A stretch of 64,000 bases of DNA, taken from positions 96,786,536-96,850,535 of the forward strand of contig NC_092628.1 of NCBI RefSeq assembly GCF_039555335.1, given 5' to 3'. The stretch comes from Amphiura filiformis (lineage: Eukaryota > Echinodermata > Ophiuroidea > Amphilepidida > Amphiuridae). Below are positions 35,801-47,006 of this stretch, one piece after another. The notes under the pieces were generated by a model. That model had not been told where the DNA came from. It searched no databases and saw nothing but the letters and a program-made list of their open reading frames with translations. How positions within the stretch are numbered: position 1 is the first letter of the stretch; each line of letters opens with the position of its first letter. The position numbers were made by a program, and so were the translations under genes.

Positions 35801-38800
35801 CTGTGAAAGAATTTGGAAATATCTTCCACAGGGGTGGAAGATTTTGGAAATATCTTCCACAGGGGGAGTACGAATTTCAAATGGAATGAACACATTAGCA
35901 GCTCCATTTGAAACTTGCCCTCACTCAGTGGACAATTGAGGTTGAATCTTTCTCAGAAGGTGTAAAAATTTCAAATGGAGCTGCCTAACGTGGTCATTCC
36001 ATTTGAAATTTATGTTCCCTCTTTGGAAGATATTTCCAAAATCTTCCACAAGGGCAGTGTGGATTTTAAATGGAATTTGTTTCAGCAAAGTAAGAAACCA
36101 AGACTCACCCGTCTCTGTGACCTAGATAGCCGCCTCATTTTGTCTTTCTTTTCCTCCAGTTCTTTCCTCTTGACTAGATCAGGATTATTTAGATTGGTCT
36201 CTTTGATCTTCAATGATAAGAAAGTTTCTAGAACCTGAAAAGGAGACAAACTGCAATGTTAATTCTTAGATGATACCACATATTGCAATAAATATAAGCT
36301 GGCTTTTTTTTGTTGTTGTTTTCTTTTTTGTTGAAAGTTTGAGTACGTTTGAATGACATTCAAAAACATTTTTGAAATCTTGCTGCAAAACATTTAAGAA
36401 ATAAAGGGTAATGCATGATCCTTTACGAAATAATGTGTCGAGGCAGTAAAAGCGTAAATAATGGGTGAGGCGCAGCCAACCCATTATTGAAACGCTTTTA
36501 CTGCCGAGGACACATTATTTATGCGTAAAGGATAATGCTGCACCCTTTATTTCTATTCTATTACCACAAAATAGTGTGATTTAAAGAGAAAATATCTCAA
36601 ATTTTTTGCCCAAATATTTCAAGTTGTTTACCTCAAGGTGGAGAGCATACGCGTAGCCAAAGCGTATGCACATTCCAATAACACAACCTAACATTCCATT
36701 CTCCCTTAAGCAGGTATGCACGTACAATAACACACCCCTGACATTCCATTCTCCCTAAAATAAGCAGGTGTGTGTGTGCGCTCTGCTGTGCGCTGTGATG
36801 ATAGAAGAACATAAAGTTTGTTGCCCTTGACACTTTATCGCTAATTAATGGTCTGTCACGTGATGGCTGCTTTCAACAAATCACAGTGCGTGATTTTGAA
36901 TAATGGGTCGTGGGGGTAATAGAATCAAACATAATGTTATGACCAAATATTTTGCTGAAACTTTTTCAAAATATATTTCAGAATAACATTTTGACAACAA
37001 ATGTTGTTGTGGTTTTTCCTTCAAAAGGTTTAAAAACATTTACATGACCTTTACATAACCCGACATTGAATGTTACTAAAACATTTTGCCCAAACTAATA
37101 AAACGTTTTTGTGTTTCCTGGCAAATGCTGGGAACCCAAGCATATATGCCATGAAAGTTTTCTCAATTGACCCTAAAAGATTAATTAAGATATTTAAAAT
37201 TTATCATATTTAATTCATGTTTCAAATTTGTTCAAAACTGTGAATTATATATTCTGATTGTCTCAAGAGTCTTTAAAAATATCCAAAAATCTAAAGAGTA
37301 AATAACAAATACTTCCATGACATTTCACAAGATTTGCATTGGTAAATCTTTTGTAACTACTTTTCTTCTAATTTCACAATTTAGGTTAGTCCGTCAAGAT
37401 GAGCACAAGCAAATAAACAGCAACTCTTTTGGCCTACACTTTCCATGCCAAGTATTTCAGAGCAAAGAAACTGTCATATCGCCTTCGCAAGATAGCAGCC
37501 AGGACTGCATGTACACTATATTTAAAGTCACTGTAGAATCAATTGATTTCCTAGATCCCATAGGCAACCTGGTGACAGGGCATTTTTCATTGTTACCCCT
37601 CGTCTCTGGAATAGCTTAATATCTTAGTGTTATCTGATTACTCACCTTAGGTGCTATGTTATAGTGCTTAGCTTTGGCCAGTCTCGTTATGAACCTCACA
37701 GCATCTACAGCTGCCTCGCCATAGAAATCCTCTCGGAATAACTGCTTCATGCACTGGCAACACTGATCTGATACCTGTATTTCAAGGAAACAGTGACATA
37801 TTAGATAGCAGATACCTGATTCATTAGTTCAATTGATAGGTGGTCTGGTGATCTGAAGGTCCCAGGTTCAAATCCTGGACAGTCAGTGAAATTTTTCACT
37901 GGCCCCAATTTAGTATGTTTGTGGAGATTTGGGTTAAAAAACATTTCTCATCATTAAATTACTACTTTTGAAAGACTGTATTTGGTGCTATAGATGTATT
38001 ATAATTAAACTGTTTAACATACTACAAAAAATTGAGAAATTTAAATCATTCATTTTATTAGTGTACAAGAAAGATGAAACCTTTATGGAGATGGTACATT
38101 TCGTAGTTTTTTTATTTACTTCCCTGTCGAGCCAGGAATTCATGTTTTGATGGGAGAGATGGTTTCTGCAATCTAGCAGAATGAAAATTTGAAAGAATTC
38201 TGCATTTTTTAGCCCCAATACATCAGATATAATTGTAGAAATATACAAAATAAAATTAAGTGTCAGTTTCAAAATGATATATTATGCTACGCAATGGTTG
38301 TATACTGCTGAATCAGTTCACACAAATTCAGTGTGAATCCAAGATATTGTTTGCCACAGCACTCTAATTAACAGACTGAATATAATATGTGTGCTGACCA
38401 CGGGTTGGCCCCTGGTTATGGCACACTATATTCTATGCCAAAATCCTGGCAGAAATTCGTTGCTACACCAGCACATTCTGGTGTTAAAAGCACACAATCA
38501 GAGCTAAATATATGATAGTTCCGCACTATCTTTGTATAATAGTTGCAAATGCACATTCAGCTTACACTCTCCCCTTCCCCACCCCCATTTTTTCAATGTT
38601 GGGAGATCGTAATGTAGAAATGATGACGATTTTGTCCAAATCAACATTGCAACATGGAAGCAGGGAAGGATGTTGGTCAATTAACGATCTGGTATGGCAA
38701 CATTTTTCGCCAGGATTGCAGGTTGCATCAAGTATCTGACAATTCAAATTTGTCCATGCTCTGTCCATCACACCTGATTGGCTGAAAATGCATTTGAGAA

Positions 38801-41800
38801 GTTTTTAAAGTTTTATGGCAGTGTGGAAAAGTAGCGGTATCTGGACATGAGAATATTTTTGGTGCATAACATACCAACTACAAGTGTTTCAACCAATTTG
38901 CATCATCACAGAACACAAATTATCCGCTCCTGGATAACCAATAACACTATCGAGTAGACTGCCTCTTACGTTGTGGGCTACATGTATGCAGTGGATATGT
39001 TCCATGATGGCTACAAATTATTTGAAAGAAATGCAGCTAATATGCATGGAAGATATATCATAAAGAACTTACAGTTTCATTCTTGTTGATCATTAGTGAC
39101 GCAACCACTGATATGATGTTAGTTCTATAATTGAAATGGAACAGATTGTTAAGGAGACTACACATGCATTGTGTGGCAACCTCTGCTAGGGCAGTCTTAG
39201 CCTCCCGTGGAATCTCCAGGCTACTTGAGGCAGTCTGTTCTTCCTTTTGTCTGTCTCTTCTTTCTTGATTCTTGGTCTTCCTTATCTCTAAAATTGGGAA
39301 ATAAAGGTTAACTTTGATGATTCAGCGGTAGACAACTTTATCTATGGTAGCTGCTGTGTATGACTGCCTGTGATTCACACAATGTCAACTGCATGCCCTA
39401 TATAGGTGTGAGTGTGTGCTTATCACAAGCAATCATACACACAGCAGCATTCTGTCACTGTGGCATTGGCTTTTAACATAGAAGTATTTTGCCCCATCAA
39501 AACAAAAATATAATTGAGCATGCTTATCTGTCCGTAAGTCATTTTCCCTCAAACTATTTTAATTGAATATTATCCATTCAAAGTATAGCTTTGTTACCTT
39601 CATTTAATTTTCTTTAAAGGACACAATTCACATGCTTTTTTTTTTTACTACAACCTACCATTTATGGTTTGTTCCAGAAATTCTAGATAACGTCTGTACT
39701 GTTTCAGCAAAAATGTCTCGTAAGTACGTCTGGCTTTAGTTTCTTTTTTGTACTGAAAGAGAGAGAGAGCAAGAAAATAATCATGATTTCAAGATCAACA
39801 TGTATATCTTCAAATCCGTACAAAGCCAAAGTCTTCAGTACTCTGACTATTTTATCATTCACATTTTCATCTTAAAGTTTGCCCTCCTCTGCCCACCCAT
39901 ATTACACTTCCCAAGATCACTAATACTGTTGCAGGTGACAGGGCATTCCATATCACTGCTGCAAATGTGTGGAATTCACTCACTTTAATAGAGAGTTCCA
40001 TCCTCACAATGATTGTTTTGATGGATTATCTGCACTCTGCACATTGTCACTGATTGATCAGAGATGGCACAGGTTACAAAAATTAAAAAAACAAAAAAAC
40101 ACACATACGAATCGCAAAAAGAGACTATATTTTATGGTTGCTACATACCGTTATACAAGGTGACTTGCGCATGTAAAGTATATGAACTATGCACTCTATG
40201 AAGAGGTTACAGGGTGGAAAACTTATCAGGAGGCATTCAATCAACAGATACATGATTTAATTCATTTTTAAAACATGTTCAAAAGTATAGAGAATTCTGA
40301 AGACATGATAATGAAGTTATTCAGGTATTATTGTGTGTAGGCTGCAGAGTGGATTAATGATTTTGCTTCTGTCCGCTCAGCCACTCAACTAACCGGACAG
40401 CCAACCCATCTGCACCATAACATAAGCCCAACACAATTTGTTGTGGTGCCAAAAAAATGAATCAAATCCAATTGCACTCTATATATCAACCCTTGCTTTG
40501 GAAGGAGACCGGCTGCACCTACCTGTATGTCTTTTTCTGCCTCCTCCTCTTCTCGTATTCTGTATCCAGGTGCGATGTCCTTGAAGAGTTCACACAAGGT
40601 CACCATGACCAATTTACGCAAGGTCAATCTCAGGTCAGGATCATTCTCTCTCAACATAGCTATTAACTCTTTCATTTTGAATATCTGCATATTAAAGTAG
40701 GAAATATATGGCAAAAATTGTTACTCATTAACTTCAGCGAAGTCACACCGATGCGCATGCATGAATCCCATGTGATGCAATGACGCAAGTGATAAGTGCT
40801 CAGGGAATCGCTGGTCAGGCTTGCGCAACTCCTGTGGCTACCGGTCGGTGATCGTGTGCTTGAGGGCTCGAGGTGTCTAAGGATCGAATCCTGGGGGTAC
40901 CAAGTGACTTCTTTGTTCATCTTCTCTCCTTTTTCGTTTCTTCTTTAACTTCCGATAGCAAAAGGCAGTGTTCAGTGTTAGGATTAATGTCTTCCTCAGC
41001 AACTGAACCATGCCCCTGTCAGACTTTCCTGCCACGGCATGACGTATCAACCAATGACAACAAGCCTTGATTGTGTATGTTTTTCTGCAATGCGTGTGCG
41101 CCACGCCGCTCAGTGGCAAACGGCATCGTAGTATGAAACCAGCATTACACAAACAATTATGCCCTGAACTAAAACCAATGTCCGATTGATATTCAATGTG
41201 TCTTCACTCCCTTCCATTAAATGCTAACTATAAAATATCTGATACATTTCCTTCTTTCATATCTCATATTAATTCACAGTAATCACTCACATTTTTATCT
41301 GGATCCATTTGAATAGCATTGGCTAGAGTGGCTATTCTCTGTTTCTTCTTCATCAATCTTTCCCTTCGATTAGCAAGTAACTCCTCTGTGGTAAACGTGG
41401 GAAGTGATTCTGTTTTTTGCTTTTCTGCAATGAAAAATTAACAAAATATGAAAAAAGTTGTTGCTAAACATATTACCCAAACTTTCCTTTCAGAAATAGA
41501 TGAAAATTGTAATGGTTACCACAGAACTTCTGCACTTTTGTGTACTGCATAAACACTGAAGTGGTTCCCTAAAAACTCTCCTCCACATCCTCATCTTCCT
41601 GAAACAAATTCTGACTGGCTGATTGAATCATTATATTTCTAATGTTTTCACCCTAATTAGACCCCTAATACACAAATGCCAGAAGGATTTTCATTACATA
41701 AAATAACACTAGCATTAAAACATACACACAATAATGGTTTGAATCAACCTAAATAATACCAACCATCTTTCTCCTCTGCATCCTCATCCTCTTCATACTT

Positions 41801-43512
41801 GCGCTTTTCTTCCCATCTGTACTCAAGGCCCTCGGATGCTTAATAGGTAGCAGAGCTTTCATCTTGAGTCTGGGGTCTACATCAAGCTGACGTGGTGCCC
41901 TCTCAAATGGAGCAGGCACATTCTCTTTGTGTTTGTTCTTCCTTGATTTGGGCAAATCTTGAGGTTCACTGCAAAACAGAATGTACATTTTGTACAAAAG
42001 GTGGTATTTAAAATCATATATTTCATTTTAAATAGCTGCATTTCACAATGTATGGGAGACACTTTAATCAGTCATGTTTGTTTGGTTATCCTTAACACCC
42101 CAGAGGATAATTGTTTGGCCCAAAACCTGCTTTCTTGTTTTGGTGACATACCGGTGCAAAGAAACCATACAGTATATCATGAAAACCAAATTATCATGGA
42201 TACATGCACTATCATACTTGAGTGCCCTCTCCCAAAAACCTCAAATCTGATCATTATTTTCTAATCTATTGTAATATTTACCCAGTACAGGTAAATATTT
42301 TCCACATGGACCTACCTTTCTTCCACACCAGAGAGAAACTTGGCACCACTGCGTCGGATGTATTCCAAATCTTCATCCCCAAAATCTTCTGCTACATCCC
42401 CTTCTTCCTCTTCCTCACTCGGTAGAATTTCGTCTTCTTCCTCTTTTTCATCCTCTTCACTTTTTGCTTCCTTTTTAGACCTAACAATTGGAATAATATT
42501 AGTTACCCCCTGTTTATTCACGAAATACAGGAAAATATCTACGGCCAAAGAACAAACAGGGGGTAACAATTTTATCGTTTAGTGAACATGAATTTTATTA
42601 TCTTCCGACTTGTTTGTAAACTTTGCTGAAGGAATTTAGTTTGATATCTTACTAAAATGTATGCCAGTTTCTGCCTTGCTTTTTAAGTGCAGCCATGCGT
42701 GAAGGGTGCGTGCGAATCTTAGGATATCGCGCGAGTCATGTTATGCAGATGCGTGTGTTATGACTACGTAGGTAACACGGGAAATATTACATGCCTGTAT
42801 ATTAATGAGTATAGATTTTATCCAAGTGGTGTTTGACCATGAGATTGCAGAATTCTTATCAACTAAAGGATAACAATTTCGATAGATGCAAAGAAATACA
42901 TGTATGGAATACAATCACAGAAGACAAATTTAGTTACAAGAATCTTACACAGAGATATCATCTGTCTGCAATAATATCCCTAGTTACATCCCTAAATGTG
43001 AAATGAATTAATCAATATCACATGTTATAAAGAGCCCAAATTATCAAATCATAAAACATGCTCAAGGTACAGGAGTTCAAAAAGTTACTGAGCACTTATT
43101 ATATGCCATGTTTATGTTTATTATATGCCATATGTGCATTTTACAGTTGCAATCTCTTTTAGAAGCTTAGTTATACAACATGTGATCCCAAAATATTGAT
43201 AATGAATCAAGATAATTTTCCACAAAATTGAAGTAATGGTTTAAAAGAAACTATACACTACCCATGCACAAATCCAGCTTTCTTGGCTGCTTCAAACGCA
43301 AACCGAGCACCAGTCCATTTGCTCCCGGATTTTGACACTGCTCCACTGGCTGCTCCTGTTTTTTTCAGCGTTTGTTTCACTGTCTTTTTCACCTTGCCAT
43401 GTTTGATACCAAGCTGCTGTTGACCCGAGCGACCTCCACGTTTGTTGCTCTTAATGTTGAGCCGTTTCACCTGACTCACTTTGCTTTGCTTGCCGCTAGT
43501 GTTTTTTTTGTT
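26856..43512 (-). CDS. NOC3L: Nucleolar complex protein 3 homologue (17 coding exons mapped, start exon missing)
   Basis: NOC3 acts in the nucleolus with other NOC proteins in 60S pre-ribosome maturation and export, and is linked to replication licensing in yeast. Exons in transcript order: 43512-43262, 42480-42316, 41968-41764, 41424-41291, 40684-40523, 39752-39659, 39287-39073, 37774-37646, 36234-36109, 34713-34633, 33953-33780, 33338-33203, 32256-32075, 30509-30381, 29576-29479, 28234-28135, 27161-26856. All have AG/GT borders and compatible phases except one frame break in exon 3. About 895 residues are covered, against roughly 800 in human. The N-terminal part is basic then acidic. Conserved blocks: [79 protein letters not shown] and [16 protein letters not shown]. 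The last exon adds a lysine-rich tail that is probably nucleolar-targeting. The neighbouring exons run to the start without a usable ATG; a weak candidate is ATG at 45868. Confidence 0.95.
28583..29302. mobile_element. 720-base MITE with TAAGGGCRTGWTCACA termini, in NOC3L intron
   Basis: TAAGGGCGTGTTCACATTAC at the left is mirrored at the right by TGTGATCATGCCCTTA. Motifs such as GTGTTCACACTAC and GATCCACATCGA/TCGATGTAGGGTCGA repeat inside both halves. The middle is CpG-rich. Part of it (28880-29000) is a related inverted-repeat sequence, GATCAGCTCTTAATAGGCGGG, similar to the ends of the 22065 and 32587 elements, so a second element may be nested. Confidence 0.7.
29691..29948. mobile_element. 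MITE with TATGTGACATGATCAAGGGG termini, in NOC3L intron
   Basis: The left end TATGTGACATGATCAAGGGG followed by AATGAGTC is mirrored at the right by GACTCATT and TCCCTTGATCGTGTCACATA. It is 258 bases with no coding frame. Confidence 0.8.
30658..31080. mobile_element. MITE with TATAATGATAGACAAAGATA termini, copy 2, in NOC3L intron
   Basis: This is the opposite-orientation relative of 14449-14828 and better preserved. The ends are TATAATGATAGACAAAGATA and TATCTTTGTCTTTCATTATA, followed inward by GCGTCTGACGTCA and TGACGTCAGATGC. A 128-codon minus-strand frame spans it, but it follows the element's internal symmetry and I do not consider it a gene. Confidence 0.8.
31081..31240. mobile_element. 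hAT-like MITE directly abutting the previous element
   Basis: It begins GCATGAGACTGC and ends TTCTCATGCCTG, with an A-rich interior of CTGAAAA-type words. The interior is the complement of the T-rich interior of 988-1165. It sits immediately after the end of the 30658-31080 element. Confidence 0.6.
31618..31790 (+). repeat. tRNA-like head followed by ATA microsatellite and GCGCTTTACA repeat
   Basis: GTGGGTTTGAGTCCCAGCAG resembles a B box. It is followed by ATA repeats (31690-31706), then AAGGCGTTTCATATAGCGCC and CTCTAGGCGCTTTACATA. A related GGCGCTTTATAAAT plus TTATTATT tail is at 44645-44690. These look like SINE or retrotransposon tails. Confidence 0.55.
32587..32846. mobile_element. MITE with TATACTTTGATCAGCT termini, copy 2, in NOC3L intron
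   Basis: TTTGATCAGCTTGTAATCGG with CGGG and CCCGCCGATTACGAGCTGAT with CAAACTATA form about 30-base inverted ends. Family as at 22065-22301. Confidence 0.85.
34880..34990 (+). repeat. Two-copy direct repeat around TCATCATCATGTTCTACAAG
   Basis: A unit of about 60 bases containing GTTCTACAAGG, CAAA and TGGTTATCTCATC occurs twice head to tail, after a short TCA microsatellite. It lies in a NOC3L intron. Confidence 0.65.
35775..36077. mobile_element. Palindromic MITE 31 bases from a NOC3L splice donor
   Basis: ATTCCATTTAAAATCCACAC at the left is mirrored by GTGTGGATTTTAAATGGAAT at the right. Complementarity continues inward through GGAAGATTTTGGAAATATC and TCCATTTGAAA to a central loop, so nearly the whole 303 bases forms one hairpin. 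A weaker relative is at about 35158-35275. The element ends just inside the intron that follows the exon at 36109-36234. Confidence 0.85.
36397..36554. repeat. Long hairpin with about 65-base arms, in NOC3L intron
   Basis: AGAAATAAAGGGTAATGCAT at the left is mirrored by TAATGCTGCACCCTTTATTTCT at the right. Inner arms include GTAAAAGCG and CGCTTTTAC. A second inverted pair, TTCTATTACCAC (36556) and GGGGTAATAGAA (36914-36926), follows directly. Confidence 0.8.
36655..36780 (+). repeat. Two-copy direct repeat of about 65 bases
   Basis: AAYAACACAMCCYWACATTC and CATTCTCCCT followed by AAGCAGGT are present twice, at about 36675 and 36727. It is non-coding and lies in a NOC3L intron. Confidence 0.6.
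37540..37620 (+). pseudogene. Fragment of a non-LTR retrotransposon reverse transcriptase C-terminal end
   Basis: One frame reads [14 protein letters not shown], the typical F.V..PR.WNSLP block near the end of Jockey/CR1-type reverse transcriptase proteins. It is short and within a NOC3L intron, so it is a relic. Confidence 0.45.
37816..37886 (+). repeat. tRNA-like sequence
   Basis: The T arm pairs perfectly (CCAGG, loop TTCAAAT, CCTGG). The end bases CTGATT and AGTCAG can pair and the length is 71. The anticodon region resembles tRNA-Gln (CTCTGAA-like ATCTGAA) but its stem pairs poorly. I read it as a tRNA pseudogene or SINE head rather than a proven gene. Confidence 0.5.
39870..40070 (+). 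pseudogene. Relic of a non-LTR retrotransposon 3' end
   Basis: A frame reading [20 protein letters not shown] resembles the terminal ...R.F...A...WNSLP block of reverse transcriptase proteins. It is isolated and intronic. Confidence 0.4.
40738..40905 (+). repeat. SINE-like dispersed repeat, copy 2
   Basis: This shares GCGCATGCATGAATCCCA and GCTCAGGGAATCGCTGG with 11404-11530. It ends with GGATCGAATCCTGGGGGTAC, a B-box-like word followed by a tRNA-like end. It lies in a NOC3L intron. Confidence 0.55.
41764..41968 (-). CDS. NOC3L: NOC3L exon 3 with an internal one-base frame break
   Basis: The upstream part reads in frame from exon 2 as [20 protein letters not shown] and on to LLPIKH, matching the conserved LLPIK of NOC3. 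The downstream part must be read one frame over, as [20 protein letters not shown], ending EKD plus G. Only this frame joins in phase to exon 4 ([11 protein letters not shown]). As written the exon is 205 bases, and 206 are needed. The break lies between about 41848 and 41838, near the plus-strand word CCCTCGGATGC; a third G in the GG run would restore the frame. Confidence 0.85.
43262..43512 (-). CDS. NOC3L: NOC3L first mapped exon, basic N-terminal region
   Basis: The exon starts after acceptor TTATTGCAG and ends at donor GTAGTG. It reads [17 protein letters not shown], then a run of Lys/Arg/Gly, ending AKKAGFVHG, which continues in phase into the acidic exon 2 ([17 protein letters not shown]). 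It has no methionine, so translation must begin in an upstream exon. The A-run near its start (43502-43509 on the plus strand as T) is a place where base-count errors could hide. Confidence 0.8.
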
Positions 43513-45378
43513 CTGCAATAAATTACATATAAACCATGTGATTTTAAAACAATTATTAAAATTAAATCGTCAAATATGAGCTACAGTGTAGTACAGCATT
43601 AGCTCAGAATGATAAATTTGGTGAACTTGAAGCAATAAAATAGTGTGGGTGTTTATACTGCTGAATTACAAGATTATTTTCTTTTCAAAGATTTTTATTG
43701 ATTGTGAAAAGCCAAGTAAAATATCGACTATTGGACTTCAAATTTGGAGCAGGACTTTCGCTCAGGGAGTTTGTCCCTAACACACAATGTCATTCACCCT
43801 CGCCATCTATCCAATCTTAACCACAAGCATCATGGATAGTACCCATAAAAGTATGAGACATTTAGTCCATGCACCAAGTGAGAGTCACTACTGACTGGTA
43901 TCATTTGCCGGGTATAAGGCTAATGGAACTCGATTGTTAGTTTCCTATTGACCGCCCGCATCACCTTTTCAATTTGACCAAAACTTTCATTATTTTTTAT
44001 AAAACAGTCAATTATCTGAAAATTGAGATGGAAATAACCAAAATTGAAATTCTCCAAATGTCTGACAACCCTTGCTGATCATAATCAGCAGTTTTTCTTA
44101 GTTGTAGGGGTAGAGGATGTGGTAAATAATGGAAATTTACGGATTACCTCATCATGTTTCTAGTGATTACAAAAATGGCAAATTTCTTTTCATTTTAATA
44201 AAAACAAATTCAAATCTTTTCTCAATCTGTTGCAAAATGTCTGTAATGATGATCTAAGCATTAATACCTGTTTTGAAATGATCTTTCATCTACAATATAT
44301 ACTTTGGTACTGGTGGGGTACCTAAATTTGGAGAAAGCTGTTCATAAAATCATTGATTTTGTTGCCATACTTTTGGCGCTGCTATTGCGATTGCATCGCT
44401 GTGTGATTTCTCCGTGCTAATATTTCTGCAATTGTATGTTTTTTAAAGTTGTTCATGAATAATTTGTATATTATTGACTTTTAATGATTCTTAACATGTT
44501 TCATTGGTAAATCTATTTAAGTGTAAATTAAGTGCATTTTAATCTTGTAGTTAACTTTTAATTTTGTTTAATATGTTGTAAATCTATGGTATATTTTAAT
44601 GGTTTTTAAGCTTGTTCAGCGCTTTGAGTTTGTTTTTACATTATAAGGCGCTTTATAAATTTTATTTATTATTATTATTTATTATAATGAAAAGAGACCG
44701 AATAATGAATAATGAAATAGCGACCTCATCCTTTTTTTCAAACATCCAATCGGAAACTAATAATCGAGTTCCATTGGCCTAATGGCACATCATGCCTGGA
44801 GGATTTAATTCATCATAAGATCTGGGCTACCAATCACAAGCCAGACCAATTTAAAGATGCATTACATCATGGCTAATTTTAGTAGGCCAGAAAACTGATA
44901 AGGTTTCCATCTAGACACCTGTGTTTTAAGCATTTTAAGGTTACACAAAGAAACGTATAAAAGACTAAAGTTGCTCTCTAAGTTTTCTCAGCAATTAAAT
45001 ATCGTAGTGAGAGAAATGTTGGTGCGTTGGATGTAGCTTGTTAAAGGAATTCCCACTATTTTGCCCCACTGTTTTAGACACATGACTCTCTAGCTGAAAT
45101 ATAGTAAGAAAATTTCAGATTGTTAATGTAAACCTGTTATTTCAGATCAGAGATAGAGCATTGTCATGTTGTAGCATCATAGACATACTAGCATGGTCAT
45201 GATCTCAGGCACAGCATCATCATCCCTGTATCTTCGTGTCAAAAATTGCCGTGATAGTACGGCGAATTCACTCTTTCTTCAAAGGCTACGCATGCCGATT
45301 TTGTTCGAGATAGGCCAAGCAACTCAGACTAAGCATATCACTTACATGACATGAGATACCACAGCGTTTCCATTCATA
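43513..45378. repeat. Region upstream of NOC3L holding a diverged copy of a 1.4 kb dispersed repeat
   Basis: Sequences at 43715-43860, 44690-44900 and 44935-45030 correspond in order to parts of the better copies at about 49620-51085 and 54340-56668. Shared words include GGATTTAA..CAT, CAATCACAAGCCAGA and TTTAAAGATGCATTACAT. A GGCGCTTTATAAAT plus ATT-repeat tail at 44645-44690 marks a separate retroelement end. The missing start exon of NOC3L should lie here or further upstream. Confidence 0.55.
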
Positions 45379-45695
45379 TACCGTATTTCGTCAAACAGTC
45401 GCCCCCCTCAAATAAACGCCCCCACCACTTTTTTCAACCGAGATGTTTCAAAAATGCCGATATTTCCATGCCATCTTGTGTAGTAAGCTTACCAAGTTCC
45501 CCACATGGTCGGTAATAGCGTCAATAATTGGCGAAAATCTGGATTGGAAACCCGGAAGTGAGCCAGAAGTCAGTGTTTCTAGTTCATATTTCATCATTTT
45601 AGCATTTTTTTTCGTTCTAAAATTGACCTTGAATAAACACCCCCCCTTGGGAAAATGTAATGCCCCCGGGGGCGTTTATTTGACGAAATATGGTA
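45379..45695. mobile_element. MITE with TACCGTATTTCGTCAAA termini, copy 1
   Basis: TACCGTATTTCGTCAAACAG with CGCCCCCC and, mirrored, GGGGGCGTTTATTTGACGAA with ATATGGTA form the ends. Inside are AAATAAACGCCCCCACC and AATAAACACCCCCCC. Copy 2 at 55451-55777 shows a TA target duplication. Confidence 0.85.
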
Positions 45696-46038
45696 CGTTT
45701 ATTATACGATCTGAGCATGCTCAGATCCTGAAACCTAGGATTGATTGCAGATATCAGAACCGGGGATGGTCCCCTTTCTCTTTTCGAATAGCTCTGACAC
45801 TTTAACGTGCACAGGGTTTGACTCTTCCTGTACACGGGACCAACGGCTTTACGTGACTTCCGAATCATGGACGTCGCACATACACTGGACCTATATCTAC
45901 ACATGCTAAGCAGTACCGGGGTACTGTATGGGGGCGAGAAGAAATTCTACAATTAAATTCTGTGATGAAACATGGACTTAATTATTGGATTTCTGACCAT
46001 ATAGGAACTTTTTGGGAGGGAAGAGAATTTTCACCTAA

Positions 46039-46118
46039 GGCAAGCCCACGGCTCGAACCCTCGCCGATCGTATCTCCCGGCCGACAGCGCAACGCCTTAA
46101 CTGCTCGGCCATCTTGCC
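46039..46118 (-). repeat. tRNA-like sequence of class II type
   Basis: On the minus strand GGCAAG at the start pairs with CTTGCC at the end. TGGCCGAGCAGTTAAGG is a good A box and D arm of Leu/Ser type, and GGGTTCGAGCC is a good B box. The anticodon stem and T stem are imperfect, so it is probably a pseudogene or a SINE head. Confidence 0.55.
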
Positions 46119-47006
46119 CTATTGATTTAAATGGAATTGAATACATCTCTACATCTGAGTTTGTACACTCATCACTGAACGATCTAGCGATCGGTTATTG
46201 TAGGTATGAGAGACAAACCTTAGTTAACACATTTGCTAGTCAGCCAAATTGGCCTAAACCCGGGGCCCAAACACAATACATATTTACATATATCAAAAGA
46301 AAAGATTGGTCAAGGCCAAACCTACATAAATATTTTGTCTATACCTCATTTGACCCAAATATATGATTTTTTTTGGTGATGAGACAATCACACATGGAAT
46401 TTTAGAGGGATTTTGACAGCAGTTCCACATAGAAAATCTGCACTATCATGAGACTATGCTGTTTTATTTTTTAAAGCAATATAAATGTGTGATTTGCATA
46501 AAGAATAAATTCCTATTTAAATGTTTGTTTTCACTGATCACATTATCCTCTTTTAATTTTGAGCCAAACAAATGAGGTACCGTACCTTATAACGAAGAAA
46601 ATTGCGATTTCATTCCAGTGCCTACAATGCGTGTACTACGCTCGTTGATCATAATATGTATTACTGCACGGAGCATCGCGCTCAACGTGTGTACACATAA
46701 GCTGACATTCATGGGAGATGTTAGCAAGCAGTCGATCGATGAACTGAATAAAACCGGGTCGACCGGTTTTAATATAAAAAGTTAAATTTTACTGTTATTA
46801 AAGCACTTCAGGCTTAGTCTTTTACATGGTATTTTAGTACACCACTAGGCATTATAATTATGCAAAAAGTAGAAATCCATGTAAAATTGAGGGCGTCGGT
46901 GTGAAGCAAATCACACATGGCTTTAATTGATGCATTAAAAATTGGCTGAATATTTTTGATGTAAGTCAATTTTTTACAAGACGTAACTTTGCTACATCTT
47001 TGACAG

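Larger units (their letters stand above)
27162..43261 (-). other. NOC3L introns, rich in inserted elements
   Basis: The introns range from about 0.4 to 2.3 kb. They carry at least six MITEs (28583-29302, 29691-29948, 30658-31080, 31081-31240, 32587-32846, 35775-36077), hairpins, tRNA-like sequences and fragments of non-LTR retrotransposon 3' ends. Other intronic sequence is AT-rich and unremarkable. I did not find a convincing intronic snoRNA. Confidence 0.6.

Noticed and set aside
41764-41850. Reading the end of NOC3L exon 3 as [20 protein letters not shown]
   Set aside because: That frame does not join exon 4 in phase; the acidic alternative frame does and fits the family.
45866-45868. Possible NOC3L start codon followed by IRKSRKA
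   Set aside because: The reading is basic and phase-compatible, but the donor is weak and nothing else supports it.
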